A DNA stretch of 64,000 nt from Falsiroseomonas algicola (GTDB lineage Bacteria > Pseudomonadota > Alphaproteobacteria > Acetobacterales > Acetobacteraceae): the NCBI RefSeq assembly GCF_011040385.1, contig NZ_JAAIKB010000011.1, positions 120,833-184,832 on the forward strand. Reading direction: 5' to 3'. The notes beneath the pieces were generated by a model, which was given only the letters and a program-made list of their open reading frames with translations, was not told where the DNA came from and made no database searches. The position numbers were made by a program, and so were the translations under genes. Shown here piece after piece: positions 38,259-47,186 of the stretch (the stretch's first letter is position 1; each line of letters starts with the position of its first letter).

Positions 38259-39179
38259 CTACTTCTTGTCGAGCTCGGTCTCGAGTTCCGGGATGATCTT
38301 GAAGACGTCGCCCACCAGGCCGTAATCGGCCACCTGGAAGATCGGCGCTTCCTCATCCTTGTTGACGGCCACGATGACCTTGCTGTCCTTCATGCCCGCG
38401 AGGTGCTGGATCGCGCCCGAGATGCCGAAGGCGATGTAGAGCTCCGGCGCCACGATCTTGCCGGTCTGGCCCACCTGCATGTCGTTCGGCGCATAGCCCG
38501 CATCGACCGCGGCGCGCGACGCACCGATGGCCGCGCCGAGCCGGTCGGCGACGCCGTCCAGGATCTTGAAGTTCTCGAGCGAGCCGAGCGCGCGGCCGCC
38601 GGAGACGACGACGCGCGCCGCCGTCAGTTCCGGCCGCTCCAGCTTCACGATCTCCGCGCCCACGAAGGTGGAGACGCCAGGATCGGCCGCCGCCGCCGCA
38701 TCCTCGATCGCGGCATTGCCGCCCTCGGCGGGCACCGGGTCGAAGCTGGCGGCGCGGATGGTCATCACCTTCTTCGCGTCGCTGGTCTTCACCGTCGCCA
38801 GCGCATTGCCGGCATAGATGAAGCGGCGGAAGGTGTCCGGACCCTCCACGCCCGCGACGTCGCTGATGATCTGCACGTCGAGCAGCGCGGCCACGCGCGG
38901 CAGCACGTTCTTGCCGGCGGCCGAGCCCGGCGCCAGCAGCGCATCATAGCCAGGGGCGAGGCTGACCAGCAGCGCCGCCACCGGCTCCGCCAGCGCCATG
39001 CTGTCGCCCTTGGCGACCAGCACCTTCGCCACGCCCGGCAGCTTCGCCGCGGCGGCCGCGCCTTCCGCGCCCAGCACCAGCACATGCACCTCGCCGCCCA
39101 GCTTCTGCGCGGCCGCGACCGCGCTGCGGGTGGGCTGGGAGACCGTTTCGCCGCGATCGGCGAGGACCAGGACGGCCAT
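38259..39179 (-). CDS. etfA: Electron transfer flavoprotein alpha subunit
   Basis: 306 residues. The C-terminal FAD domain shows the signature [45 protein letters not shown], and the N-terminal domain begins [11 protein letters not shown]. With EtfB it carries electrons from acyl-CoA and other dehydrogenases to ETF-ubiquinone oxidoreductase. It starts 3 nt after etfB. Confidence 0.96.
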   Translation of the reverse strand: MAVLVLADRGETVSQPTRSAVAAAQKLGGEVHVLVLGAEGAAAAAKLPGVAKVLVAKGDSMALAEPVAALLVSLAPGYDALLAPGSAAGKNVLPRVAALLDVQIISDVAGVEGPDTFRRFIYAGNALATVKTSDAKKVMTIRAASFDPVPAEGGNAAIEDAAAAADPGVSTFVGAEIVKLERPELTAARVVVSGGRALGSLENFKILDGVADRLGAAIGASRAAVDAGYAPNDMQVGQTGKIVAPELYIAFGISGAIQHLAGMKDSKVIVAVNKDEEAPIFQVADYGLVGDVFKIIPELETELDKK

Positions 39180-39182
39180 GGT

Positions 39183-39929
39183 TCAGATCACCTTCGCTTC
39201 GTTGCGCAGCTTGTCCACGAGTTCGGCGACGCTGCCGACCTTCTTGCCCGCCTGGCGCTTCGGCGGCTCCTCCACCTTCAGCACCGTCAGCCGCGGCGTG
39301 ACATCGACGCCGAGGTCCCCCGGCTTCACCGTCTCGATCGGCTTCTTGCGGGCCTTCATGATGTTCGGCAGGGACGCGTAGCGCGGCTCGTTCAGGCGGA
39401 GGTCGGCGGTCACGATGGCCGGCAGCTTCAGCGCCACCGTCTCCAGCCCGCCATCGATCTCGCGCGTCACGCGGGCCGAGCCGTCGGCGATCTCGACCTT
39501 GCTGGCGAAGGTGCCCTGGCCCCAGCCCAGCAGCGCCGCCAGCATCTGGCCGGTGGCGTTCATGTCGTCATCGATCGCCTGCTTGCCCAGGATGACGATC
39601 TGCGGGCCTTCCTTCTCGACCAGCGCCTTCAGGATCTTGGCGACCGCCAGCGGCTCCGTGCCCTCGGCCTCCACCAGGATGCCGCGGTCGGCGCCCATGG
39701 CGAGCGCGGTGCGGATCTGCTCCTGCGCGGCCGTCGGGCCGACGGAGACGGCGACGATCTCCGTCGCCATGCCCTTCTCCTTCAGCCGGACCGCTTCCTC
39801 GACCGCGATCTCGTCGAAGGGGTTCATGGACATCTTCACGTTGGCCGTCTCGACCCCCGTGCCATCCGCCTTCACGCGGACCTTCACGTTGTAGTCGACC
39901 ACCCGCTTGACGGGGACGAGGATTTTCAT
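39183..39929 (-). CDS. etfB: Electron transfer flavoprotein beta subunit
   Basis: 248 residues: [41 protein letters not shown], the AMP-binding region [14 protein letters not shown] and [23 protein letters not shown]. The ATG at 39929 gives the family N-terminus; an in-frame extension to 39980 is not supported. First gene of etfBA, with its own upstream region of about 135 nt. Confidence 0.96.
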   Translation of the reverse strand: MKILVPVKRVVDYNVKVRVKADGTGVETANVKMSMNPFDEIAVEEAVRLKEKGMATEIVAVSVGPTAAQEQIRTALAMGADRGILVEAEGTEPLAVAKILKALVEKEGPQIVILGKQAIDDDMNATGQMLAALLGWGQGTFASKVEIADGSARVTREIDGGLETVALKLPAIVTADLRLNEPRYASLPNIMKARKKPIETVKPGDLGVDVTPRLTVLKVEEPPKRQAGKKVGSVAELVDKLRNEAKVI

Positions 39930-40065
39930 CGGTTGTCGGATCCCTGGTCGGCGCCGGCGCAGAGTCTGTGCCGGGCGCAAATCGCTGCCGCAAAAACGGG
40001 CCGGACCATAGGGCGGTGGTCCCGGCCGGGCAAGGCGCGGCGGCCCGGCCCGATGCTGCGCCTGC

Positions 40066-40260
40066 TCAGGCCTTCAGAAGCACCAGCAGCAGGAACAGGA
40101 CGAGCGTCACACCCTGCATGACGACCCGCAAGCGCATGAGCTTGTTGGACCGCGCGCCCCCGCCATCCTCGCTGCGCACCAGCCCCAGCATGCCCGCGAA
40201 CATGATGCCGAGGGTGGCCAGCATGGAAATGACGACGAGAACCATCAGGAACGTGACCAT
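40066..40260 (-). CDS. Small twin-transmembrane HIG1-domain protein
   Basis: 64 residues. Two helices ([23 protein letters not shown] and [17 protein letters not shown]) flank the basic loop SNKLMRLR, the pattern of bacterial HIG1/hypoxia-induced proteins. In mitochondria HIG1 proteins associate with cytochrome oxidase supercomplexes; a similar role is only inferred here. The ATG at 40260 matches relatives; longer frames add a non-conserved basic stretch. Confidence 0.85.
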   Translation of the reverse strand: MVTFLMVLVVISMLATLGIMFAGMLGLVRSEDGGGARSNKLMRLRVVMQGVTLVLFLLLVLLKA

Positions 40261-40295
40261 GCCCGCAACATGGCACGGCTGGGCCGGAGGGCAAG

Positions 40296-41528
40296 CTACC
40301 GCCGCGCGCCCTTGATGGCCCAGGCCCCGGCCAGCACCGCCGCCACGCACATCGCGAAGCCCGCCTCATACCCCCCCGTCGCGGCCACGAGCAGGGAGAA
40401 GGCCGGCGGCGCCACCAGCATGGTGACGGAGAAGGTGAAGGACAGGGCGGAGGTCGCGGCCCCCACCTGGCCCGGCGGCGCCAGCCGCGCGGCCTCCGCC
40501 AGCATGATGCCGTTCCAGCCGATGGCGGTCGCCCCCATCAGAACCCCCGCCAGCGTGACGACCAGGATCGGCCAGCCGATCCCGGCCGCCGCCAGCACCG
40601 TGCCGGCCACCCCCGCGCCGATGCCGCAGGCCACCAACACCGGCCGCGCCCCCCAGCGATCCGCCAGCAGCGCCCAGCCGATCCGCCCGGCCACCCCCGC
40701 CGCCTGCGCCAGCGCCAGGTGCAGCCCCGCCTGGCCGAGCGGCACGCCGAGCGAGGCCACCTGGAAGGCCACGAAGAAGGTGGAGAAGCAGAACTGCGCC
40801 ACCCCGTAGCCGCAGGCCATGGCCGACAGCCGCGCCAACTCCCCGTCCCGCCGCAGCATGGCGATGGAGGCGCCGGATTCCCGCAGCAGCCCCCCGAAGC
40901 CCGTCCCGCCGCCGGCCGCAGGGTCCCGCCCCTGGTCCAGCCCCGCGCGCAGCGGCTGGATCGCGATGGCCACCACGAAGGCGATGGCCGCCATGCAGAG
41001 GATGCTGATCCGCCATCCCGCCAGCAGCGCGATGGCCGGCGCCAGCGCCGCCACCACCATGGCGCCGAGCGGCACCCCCGCCTGCTTCAGGCTGAACACC
41101 AGGGCCCGCCGGCGCGGCGGCGTATGGGCGGCGATCAGGTGGCTGCCCCCCGGCGTCAGCGGCCCATGCCCCAGCCCCGCCACCAGGGCGGAGGCGACCA
41201 GCGCCACGGGGTGCCCCAGCGCCGCGATGGCGATGCCCACCCCCACCGCCAGCATGCAGACCTGCAGCATCCGCACCCCGCCCCAGCGGCGGATCAGCGG
41301 CCCGGTGAAGGGGCCGGAGAACAGCGCGCCCAGATAAACCAGCGCGGTATGGAAGCCCGCCAGGCTGGCCGGCACCCCGGTTTCGGCGGCCATGGCGGGC
41401 GCCAGGACGGGAACGGTCAGGAAGGCCCCCATCCCCGCCAGATGCGCCGCCAGCAGCGCGACCATGATGGTCCAGAGGGAGGGGGAGGGGACGGGCACGC
41501 TCCCATCCTCCCCTGTGTCGCGCTGCAC
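40296..41528 (-). CDS. Major facilitator superfamily transporter
   Basis: 410 residues with about 12 membrane helices. Motif A-like sequence (GPLIRRWGGVRML) follows helix 2, and a second copy (ADRWGARPVL) starts the C-terminal half. GGSHLIAAHTPPRRRALVFSLKQAGVPLGA resembles the cyanate/NarK-like part of the family. Substrate unknown. The ATG at 41528 is 65 nt from the divergent MscS start. It is followed by the HIG1 gene, 35 nt away, in the same direction. Confidence 0.88.
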   Translation of the reverse strand: MQRDTGEDGSVPVPSPSLWTIMVALLAAHLAGMGAFLTVPVLAPAMAAETGVPASLAGFHTALVYLGALFSGPFTGPLIRRWGGVRMLQVCMLAVGVGIAIAALGHPVALVASALVAGLGHGPLTPGGSHLIAAHTPPRRRALVFSLKQAGVPLGAMVVAALAPAIALLAGWRISILCMAAIAFVVAIAIQPLRAGLDQGRDPAAGGGTGFGGLLRESGASIAMLRRDGELARLSAMACGYGVAQFCFSTFFVAFQVASLGVPLGQAGLHLALAQAAGVAGRIGWALLADRWGARPVLVACGIGAGVAGTVLAAAGIGWPILVVTLAGVLMGATAIGWNGIMLAEAARLAPPGQVGAATSALSFTFSVTMLVAPPAFSLLVAATGGYEAGFAMCVAAVLAGAWAIKGARR

Positions 41529-41593
41529 TGCAACATGGCGTGACGCAAGCCAGGGTTGACCGCGCCCCCCCCGGCAGGGTGTACCCCTGCGCC

Positions 41594-43915
41594 ATGCGCG
41601 CCCTCCTTCGTGCCTTCCCGCTCCTCCTCCTGCTCATCGCCCTCCCGGCGCTGGCGCAGGTCCCGGCCGCCCAGGCCCCCGCCACGCCGGCCGCCGCCCC
41701 CCAGGCCAGCAGCCCGGCGGAGATCGACCGCCTGCTCGGCCTGCTGCGGGACGATGCGCGGCGGGCGGAGTTGATGCGCACGCTGGAAGCGCTTGCCGCC
41801 GCCCAGCGCAGCGGCGCCGCCCCCGCGGCCGCTCCTGCCGCCACCCCCGGCGCCGCTCCGGCCGCGGAGGCCACGCCGGCCGCGGCGGAGCCCGCGCTGC
41901 TGGCCCCCAACACGCTCGGCGCGCAGCTGCTGATGGGCGCGCAGCAGCGCCTGCAGGGAATCTCGGACAGCGTGGTCGCGGCTGCCCAGGCGGCGACGGA
42001 CCTGCCCGCCCTCTTCACCTGGCTCGGCGGCCTGGCGCGGGACCCGGTCACGCAGACCCGCGTGATCGACGCGGCCTGGAAGCTCGCGCTTCTCTTCGGT
42101 GCCGGCCTGCTGGCGGAATGGGCGACGCGGCGGGGGCTCCGCCGCTGGTCCGACAGGCTGGACGCCATGGCGCCCGCCGGCGATGCGCGCTGGACCTGGG
42201 TGCGCCGCGTGCCGCTGGTGCTCGCCCGCTTCCTGCTCGACCTGGTCCCGGTCGCGGCCTTCGCCGTCATCTCCTACGGCATGATCGGCTTCGTCCGGCC
42301 GCTGCCGACGACCGAACTCGTGCTGCTGACCGCGAACAACAGCTACATGGCGCTGCGCGCCGTCATGGCGATGTCGCGCGTCCTCTTCTCCCCCAACTCC
42401 GCGCATCTCCGCCTGGTGCCCGCCAGCGACGAGACGGCGGCCTATGTCACCATCTGGGTCCGCCGCATCGTCGTGGTGGGGCTGGTGGGCTACGCCATCG
42501 CGGAATCCGGCCTGCTCTTCGGCATGCCCTGGGCGGCCTATGACGCGGTGCTGCGGCTCGACCTGCTGATCGTCTCCCTGCTGCTGATCATCGTCATCCT
42601 GCAGAACCGGGAAGCCGCGGCGCAGGCGCTGCGGGCGCCCGAACTGGCCGAGGGCGAGAAGCCCGACCGCATGCGCCGCATGATGCGCGGGCTGCGCGAC
42701 CGGCTGGCGGATATCTGGCACCTGCTGGCCATCCTCTGGCTCATGGCGCTCTGGGGCGTCTGGGCGCTGGAGATCCGGGACGGGTTCGAACGGCTGATCC
42801 GCGTCTCCGCCACCACCATCCTGATCCTGGCTCTGGCCAAGCTGGCCGATGAGCTGGTCCGCCGCGCCATCGTCCGCGGCTTCGCCATCGGCCCCGACAT
42901 GGCCCGCCGCTACCCGGGGCTGGAGGCACGGGCGAACCGCTACCTGCCCGTGCTGAAGGGCCTGGTCACGCTGATCATCGGCGCGCTGGCGCTGCTCTTC
43001 CTGCTGGAAAGCTGGGGGATCGAATCCTTCGCCTGGTTCCGCCGTGGCCAGCTCGGCGCGCGCCTCCTCTCCTCGCTGGTCTCGGTCGGCCTGACCATCA
43101 TCACGGCCATCACGGTCTGGGAACTCGCCAACGCCGCGATCGAGCGCTACCTGACGAAGCTGTCGCGGGACGCCAAGGCGGCCCGCAGCGCCCGCGTCCG
43201 CACGCTGCTGCCCATGCTGCGCACCGTGCTCTCCGTCGCCATCCTGGTCTTCATCGCGCTGAACGTGCTGACCGAGATCGGCGTCAACGTGGCCCCCCTG
43301 ATCGCCGGTGCCGGCGTCGTCGGCCTCGCCATCGGCTTCGGGTCGCAGACGCTGGTCCGCGACGTCATCACCGGCATCTTCCTGCTGTTCGAGGATGCGG
43401 TGGCGGTCGGCGACGTGGTGCAGGTGGGCGGCCTCTCGGGCGTGGTCGAACAGCTCTCCATCCGCTCCATCCGGCTGCGCGCGCAGGATGGCAGCATCCA
43501 CATCATCCCCTTCAGCGCCGTCACCACGGTGACGAACATGACGCGCGACTTCAGCTTCGCCGTGCTCGACGTCTCCGTCGCCTATGGGGAGGATACGGAC
43601 CGCGTGGTGGGTGTGATGAAGGAGGTGGCGGCCGAGATCCGCACCGACCCGAAATTCGCCCCGATCATCCGGGACGAGATGGAGGTCCTTGGCGTGGAGC
43701 GCCTGGCCGACAGCGGCGTGCTCATCCGCGCCCGCATCAAGGGGGAGCCCACGGCGCGCTGGTCGATCGGCCGCGAGTTCAACCGCCGCATCAAGCAGCG
43801 CTTCGACAAGCTCGGCATCGAGATCCCGTATCCCCACCAGAAGCTCGTCATCGACCGCGGGGACAACAAGCATCCGGCGGAGGACCTGGCCGACGCCCCG
43901 CCGGCAAAGGCGTAG
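41594..43915 (+). CDS. Large mechanosensitive ion channel (MscS/YbiO-like)
   Basis: 773 residues. The signal peptide MRALLRAFPLLLLLIALPALA is followed by an Ala/Pro-rich periplasmic region to about residue 150 and several membrane helices. The pore helix and MscS beta domain then read GAGVVGLAIGFGSQTLVRDVITGIFLLFEDAVAVGDVVQVGG, with a C-terminal alpha/beta vestibule. Such large MscS relatives release solutes on hypo-osmotic shock. The ATG at 41594 puts the signal peptide at the N-terminus. Confidence 0.93.
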   Translation: MRALLRAFPLLLLLIALPALAQVPAAQAPATPAAAPQASSPAEIDRLLGLLRDDARRAELMRTLEALAAAQRSGAAPAAAPAATPGAAPAAEATPAAAEPALLAPNTLGAQLLMGAQQRLQGISDSVVAAAQAATDLPALFTWLGGLARDPVTQTRVIDAAWKLALLFGAGLLAEWATRRGLRRWSDRLDAMAPAGDARWTWVRRVPLVLARFLLDLVPVAAFAVISYGMIGFVRPLPTTELVLLTANNSYMALRAVMAMSRVLFSPNSAHLRLVPASDETAAYVTIWVRRIVVVGLVGYAIAESGLLFGMPWAAYDAVLRLDLLIVSLLLIIVILQNREAAAQALRAPELAEGEKPDRMRRMMRGLRDRLADIWHLLAILWLMALWGVWALEIRDGFERLIRVSATTILILALAKLADELVRRAIVRGFAIGPDMARRYPGLEARANRYLPVLKGLVTLIIGALALLFLLESWGIESFAWFRRGQLGARLLSSLVSVGLTIITAITVWELANAAIERYLTKLSRDAKAARSARVRTLLPMLRTVLSVAILVFIALNVLTEIGVNVAPLIAGAGVVGLAIGFGSQTLVRDVITGIFLLFEDAVAVGDVVQVGGLSGVVEQLSIRSIRLRAQDGSIHIIPFSAVTTVTNMTRDFSFAVLDVSVAYGEDTDRVVGVMKEVAAEIRTDPKFAPIIRDEMEVLGVERLADSGVLIRARIKGEPTARWSIGREFNRRIKQRFDKLGIEIPYPHQKLVIDRGDNKHPAEDLADAPPAKA

Positions 43916-43926
43916 GTGACAGGCGC

Positions 43927-43954
43927 TCACGCGGCTGCTAGCGTGGCCGCGTGA
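43927..43954 (+). terminator. Possible terminator hairpin after the MscS gene
   Basis: TCACGCGGC (43927-43935) and GCCGCGTGA (43946-43954) form a 9-bp perfect stem with a 10-nt loop, 12 nt after the stop. There is no T-run, so termination is uncertain. Confidence 0.4.
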
Positions 43955-44081
43955 CGACGCTCCGGACCCTGAAGGGCCGAATTACCGGCCCGGCCGCCTG
44001 ACCCGCGCCCCCGATGGGGGGCGTGGTCGCGCGTTGCCGGGTGCCTGGTCCCTTCGTCGCCCTTCCGGAGCCTGTTTCCCG

Positions 44082-44366
44082 ATGTCCGATTTCCTTGATG
44101 CCGAGGCGCTGGTCGCCGCGCGCTTCACCGTCTCCGCCGACGCCTTCCCCGGCCTCTTGTCCCGCGTGCTGGAACCCTTCGCCAAGCGCGACCTGATCCC
44201 CGACCTCGTCCGCGCGACGCGGGAAGGCGATGGGATGCGGGCGGAGGTCGCGCTGCACGCCATGCCGCTTGGCATGGTGCACCTCGTCGCCGGCAATCTC
44301 GGCCAGATCATCGGCGTGCGGCGGGTGGAGGCGATGGAAGGCCGCGTGGTGCGCCTCGCGGCGTAG
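44082..44366 (+). CDS. Small soluble protein, possibly ACT-like, unknown
   Basis: 94 residues: MSDFLDAEALVAARFTVSAD, then AFPGLLSRVLEPFAKRDLIPDLVRATREG and MRAEVALHAMPLGMVHLVAGNLGQIIGVRRVEA. The order beta, helix (PGLLSRVLEPF), beta (DLIPDLVRA), beta, helix resembles an ACT regulatory domain such as the small subunit of acetolactate synthase. This is a fold guess only. The ATG at 44082 was preferred over 44034, which would add a Trp/Arg-rich stretch. Confidence 0.65.
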   Translation: MSDFLDAEALVAARFTVSADAFPGLLSRVLEPFAKRDLIPDLVRATREGDGMRAEVALHAMPLGMVHLVAGNLGQIIGVRRVEAMEGRVVRLAA

Positions 44367-44405
44367 CCGCGGCAAGCCGAGCCGCGCGTAACGACCGCGC
44401 CAGTG

Positions 44406-44440
44406 CCCGCGCCGGCCGATTGAACCGGCCCCGGCGCGGG
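44406..44440 (+). promoter_or_regulatory. 10-bp hairpin before the Pmp3-like gene
   Basis: CCCGCGCCGG (44406-44415) and CCGGCGCGGG (44431-44440) pair perfectly around a 15-nt loop. The hairpin is 15 nt before the ATG at 44455 and 40 nt after the previous stop. It has no T-run and may be in the 5' leader. Confidence 0.35.
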
Positions 44441-44454
44441 GCCATTTGCGGCGC

Positions 44455-44697
44455 ATGTCCTACCTGCTCGCCATCCTCGTCCCGCCGCTCGCCATCCTGT
44501 TCCAGGGCAAGCCCTTCCAGGCCGTGTTCAACGGCCTGCTCTGGATCGGCGGCCTGCTGTTCATCCTGCTTCCCTTCGTGGTCGGGCAGGGCGCCTGGCT
44601 GCTGGCGGTGATCTGGGCGATCGTCGTCGTCTACAACAGCCGCAGCGAGGCGCGCGACCGACGCCTGATCGAGGAAGCGCTGCGCCGCCGCGGCTGA
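44455..44697 (+). CDS. Small Pmp3/YqaE-like membrane protein
   Basis: 80 residues with two helices: SYLLAILVPPLAILFQGKPFQAVFNGLLWIGGLLFILLPFVVG, then a third weaker segment and a basic tail. The LPP/VPPLAIxxQ motif followed by an N-containing second helix resembles Pmp3/YqaE stress proteins, here with a longer C-terminus. The match is partial. The stop codon is directly joined to a repeat array. Confidence 0.7.
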   Translation: MSYLLAILVPPLAILFQGKPFQAVFNGLLWIGGLLFILLPFVVGQGAWLLAVIWAIVVVYNSRSEARDRRLIEEALRRRG

Positions 44698-44842
44698 AAA
44701 CCTCGCGGTCCAGGGTCCCGCTGGACCCTGGCCAGGGGGTGCGGGGGAACGGAGTTCCCCTGCGACTCCGGTTGGCGCGGGGGAACGGAGTTCCCCTGCG
44801 ATGCAGGCTCGGGTGCGGGGGAGCGGCGCTCCCCCGCGATCC
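44697..44842 (+). repeat. Hairpin array filling the gap between two convergent genes
   Basis: It starts AAAACCTCGCGGTCCAGGG, the same 19 nt as at 34351. Hairpin 44710-44718/44723-44731 is followed by three related hairpins of 10-bp arms: 44741-44750/44754-44763, 44777-44786/44790-44799 and 44815-44824/44828-44837. The last differs in several positions but remains paired. It begins at the last base of the Pmp3-like stop and ends at the PPOX-like stop. Confidence 0.88.
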
Positions 44843-45358
44843 TCACGCGCCCCGCTTGAACGCCACCTTGTCGTTCGCGCCCGCCTCCGGCGGCTCCCCG
44901 GTCAGCCGCGCCTTCACGTAGCCATAGGCGTGGATCAGCGTGGAGGACGGTGCGTCCCAGTATTCCGCGCCCTCGACCTCCACCTTCAGCAGCGCCGCGC
45001 GGGGATCTTCCGGCCCGTCCGGGAACCAGGTCCGGAGGTATTCGGACCAGAACTCCTTCTGCTTCGCGGGATCGCGCACGACCTCGGCGTTGCCGGAGAC
45101 GCTGACGTAATCCTGCGAGGACGGATCGGAATAGGCCAGCAGCACGCGGCCGTCATGGCTGATCTCGTCCGTCTTCGGGCTGGGCTGGCTCGTGAAGAAC
45201 CAGAGCACGCCCTCGAATTCCTTCATCTTCACGGCCTGCATGGGCCGTCCGCGCAGGCGGCCCTGCTCGTCCACCGTCACCATGATCGCGGTCGCGACGT
45301 CCTTGATCATGTCCCAGACCTTGTCGCGCGCTTCCTGGTCGGTCCGCGTCTCAGCCAT
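44843..45358 (-). CDS. Pyridoxamine 5'-phosphate oxidase-fold (general stress protein 26-like)
   Basis: 171 residues. The split-barrel FMN fold is recognised from AIMVTVDEQGRLRGRPMQAV, LWFFTSQPSPKTDEISHDGRVLLAYSDPSSQDYVSVSGNAEVV and the KQKEFWSEYLRTWFPDGPEDPRAALLKVEVEGAEYWDAP block. These are characteristic of the general stress protein 26 group rather than true PdxH. It probably binds flavin; substrate unknown. Divergent from the methyltransferase gene. Confidence 0.9.
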   Translation of the reverse strand: MAETRTDQEARDKVWDMIKDVATAIMVTVDEQGRLRGRPMQAVKMKEFEGVLWFFTSQPSPKTDEISHDGRVLLAYSDPSSQDYVSVSGNAEVVRDPAKQKEFWSEYLRTWFPDGPEDPRAALLKVEVEGAEYWDAPSSTLIHAYGYVKARLTGEPPEAGANDKVAFKRGA

Positions 45359-45444
45359 GTCATGCTCCCGTGCTGGTTCCAGCCGGGGGAACGATGCAGG
45401 GGCGCCCGGGTTGCGCGCCCCCGCGCCACCGCCACATGGCCGGA

Positions 45445-46320
45445 ATGTCCCATGTCACGAGCATTCCGCCCGCGGCCCTGCGCCAGGCGCGCCGCGTCGC
45501 CCGCTACTACCGCTGGCTCGACCGGCTTTCCTGGTTCGACGAGAAGCGGGCGGAGGCGGGTCATGGCGCGCAGCCCGTGCATCGCGCGCTGGCGGACCCC
45601 GATGGCGGCCCGCCTTCGACCGACGTCATCCATCGCCTGATGCTGGAAGGCCTCACCCTGCCGCCTTCGCCGCGCGTGCTGGATGCCGGCTGCGGCTATG
45701 GTGCCAGCATGCTGCACCTGGCGCCGCAGCTCGGCGGCGACTGGGTCGGCCTGACCCTCTCCGCCGTCCAGGCCGCGCGCGGCATGGCGGTGGTGGCGGA
45801 ACGTGGCCTGGCCGACCGCGTGCGGATCGAGGTCGCCTCCTATGACGCGCCACCGCCCGGCCGCTTCGACCTGATCTACGGCATCGAGAGCCTGATCCAT
45901 GCCGCCGACCCTGCCGCGACCCTCCGCAACCTTGCCGCCAGCCTGAATCCCGGCGGGCACCTGGTCGTGGTGGACGACATGCCGGAGGAGGCGATGCCGG
46001 CAGAGGCCGCGCGCCGCCTGGCCCGCTTCCGCCGCTTCTGGCGCTGCCCCGTCGCGCCCACCCGCCAGGGCTGGATCGAGGCGCTGCGCGGGGCCGGGCT
46101 CGACCTGGTGGCGGAGCGTGACCTCAACCCGCTGCTGCAGGTGCGCGGCCTCGCCGCCGTCACGCCAAGGCTGCGCCAGCTGGAACGCCAGGCCTTCCTC
46201 CCCCGCCTGCTCGGCTTCGGCGTGCGGGCGGAGGCCGAGATCGGCGGCCTCCTGCTCGAATCCCTCCAGACCGAGGGCCATGTCCACTACCGCATCCTGG
46301 CCGCCCGCGCGCCGCGGTAG
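45445..46320 (+). CDS. Class I SAM-dependent methyltransferase
   Basis: 291 residues. Motif I is RVLDAGCGYGASMLHLAP (about residue 75), followed by DWVGLTLSAVQAARG, the acidic motif FDLIYGIESLIHAADP and a C-terminal substrate domain. The WFDEKRAEAGHGAQPVHRAL segment and overall layout resemble small-molecule (tocopherol/sterol/glycine-type) methyltransferases. Substrate unknown. ATGs at 45436 and 45445 are both possible. Confidence 0.85.
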   Translation: MSHVTSIPPAALRQARRVARYYRWLDRLSWFDEKRAEAGHGAQPVHRALADPDGGPPSTDVIHRLMLEGLTLPPSPRVLDAGCGYGASMLHLAPQLGGDWVGLTLSAVQAARGMAVVAERGLADRVRIEVASYDAPPPGRFDLIYGIESLIHAADPAATLRNLAASLNPGGHLVVVDDMPEEAMPAEAARRLARFRRFWRCPVAPTRQGWIEALRGAGLDLVAERDLNPLLQVRGLAAVTPRLRQLERQAFLPRLLGFGVRAEAEIGGLLLESLQTEGHVHYRILAARAPR

Positions 46321-46361
46321 CCCCCCTGGCCGTGCGGCCAGGGGAGGGTTACGCTTCCGCC

Positions 46362-47144
46362 ATGCCGCATCCCCACATCCTCACCGCCCGCGACGGCGCC
46401 GTCGCCATCGTCACCATCGACCGCGCCGCCAAGCGCAACGCGATGGACCTGCCCATGTGGGTGGCGCTGGCGGAGGCGATGGAAGAAGCCTCGGCCGATG
46501 ACGACCTCCGCTGCGTCGTCATCCAGGGCGAGGGCGAGGAAGCCTTCTGCGCGGGCGCCGACATCGCCGCCTTCCAGCAGGAACGCGGCACGCCGGAGCG
46601 GGAGGCGGCGTATGGGGAGGGCTTCGACCGCTCCATGGCCTCCATCCAGCGCTGCCGCCACCCCGTCGTCGCGGCGTGCCGGGGCTGGACCATGGGCGGC
46701 GGCGCCGGCATCGCCATCAAGGCGGATTTCCGCGTGGGCGGTCCCGCCACCCGCATCGGCATTCCCGCCCGCAACCTCGGCATCTGGTACGCCTATTCGG
46801 ACCTCGACGCGCTGCTGCAGATCACCGGCTATGCGGTGGCCATGGAATTGCTGATCGAGGGCCGCGTGCTCACGGGGCAGGAAGCCTATGAGAAGGGCCT
46901 GCTCTCCCGCCTCGTGCCGGATGAGGCGGTGAAGGCCGAATCGCTGGCGCTGGCGCACCGCATCGCCGCCGGCGCGCCCCTCTCCAACCGCTTCCACAAG
47001 CAGGCGCTGCAGAAGCTGCGCGGCCCCCTGCCGGTGTCGGAGGAGGATCGCCGGAAGAACGGCGACTTCGCCTATACCGAGGACTTCAAGGAAGCGACGC
47101 GCGCCTTCCTCGAGAAGCGCAAGCCCGTCTTCCGCGCCCGCTGA
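46362..47144 (+). CDS. Crotonase-fold (enoyl-CoA hydratase/isomerase family) protein lacking the catalytic glutamates
   Basis: 260 residues. The CoA-binding and oxyanion-hole regions are present: RAAKRNAMDLPMW, EAFCAGADIAAFQQ and GWTMGGGAGIAIKADFRV. The two glutamates of hydratases are not: where GGGxEL is expected the sequence is GGGAGI, and the second position reads IGIPARNLGIW. It may be a hydrolase, isomerase or other crotonase. It follows the methyltransferase by 41 nt in the same direction. Confidence 0.85.
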   Translation: MPHPHILTARDGAVAIVTIDRAAKRNAMDLPMWVALAEAMEEASADDDLRCVVIQGEGEEAFCAGADIAAFQQERGTPEREAAYGEGFDRSMASIQRCRHPVVAACRGWTMGGGAGIAIKADFRVGGPATRIGIPARNLGIWYAYSDLDALLQITGYAVAMELLIEGRVLTGQEAYEKGLLSRLVPDEAVKAESLALAHRIAAGAPLSNRFHKQALQKLRGPLPVSEEDRRKNGDFAYTEDFKEATRAFLEKRKPVFRAR

Positions 47145-47186
47145 GGGGATGCGGGGCAGGCACCCCGCACACTTTCTTTACCGGCC

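Noticed and set aside
43919..44081. Possible riboswitch in the leader of the ACT-like small gene
   Set aside because: Several GC hairpins can be drawn, but no conserved core of a known riboswitch class was recognised.
44741..44837. The three tandem hairpins as a CRISPR array
   Set aside because: Units are palindromes spaced by about 36-38 nt with short GC-rich gaps and no unique spacers; no cas gene is present.
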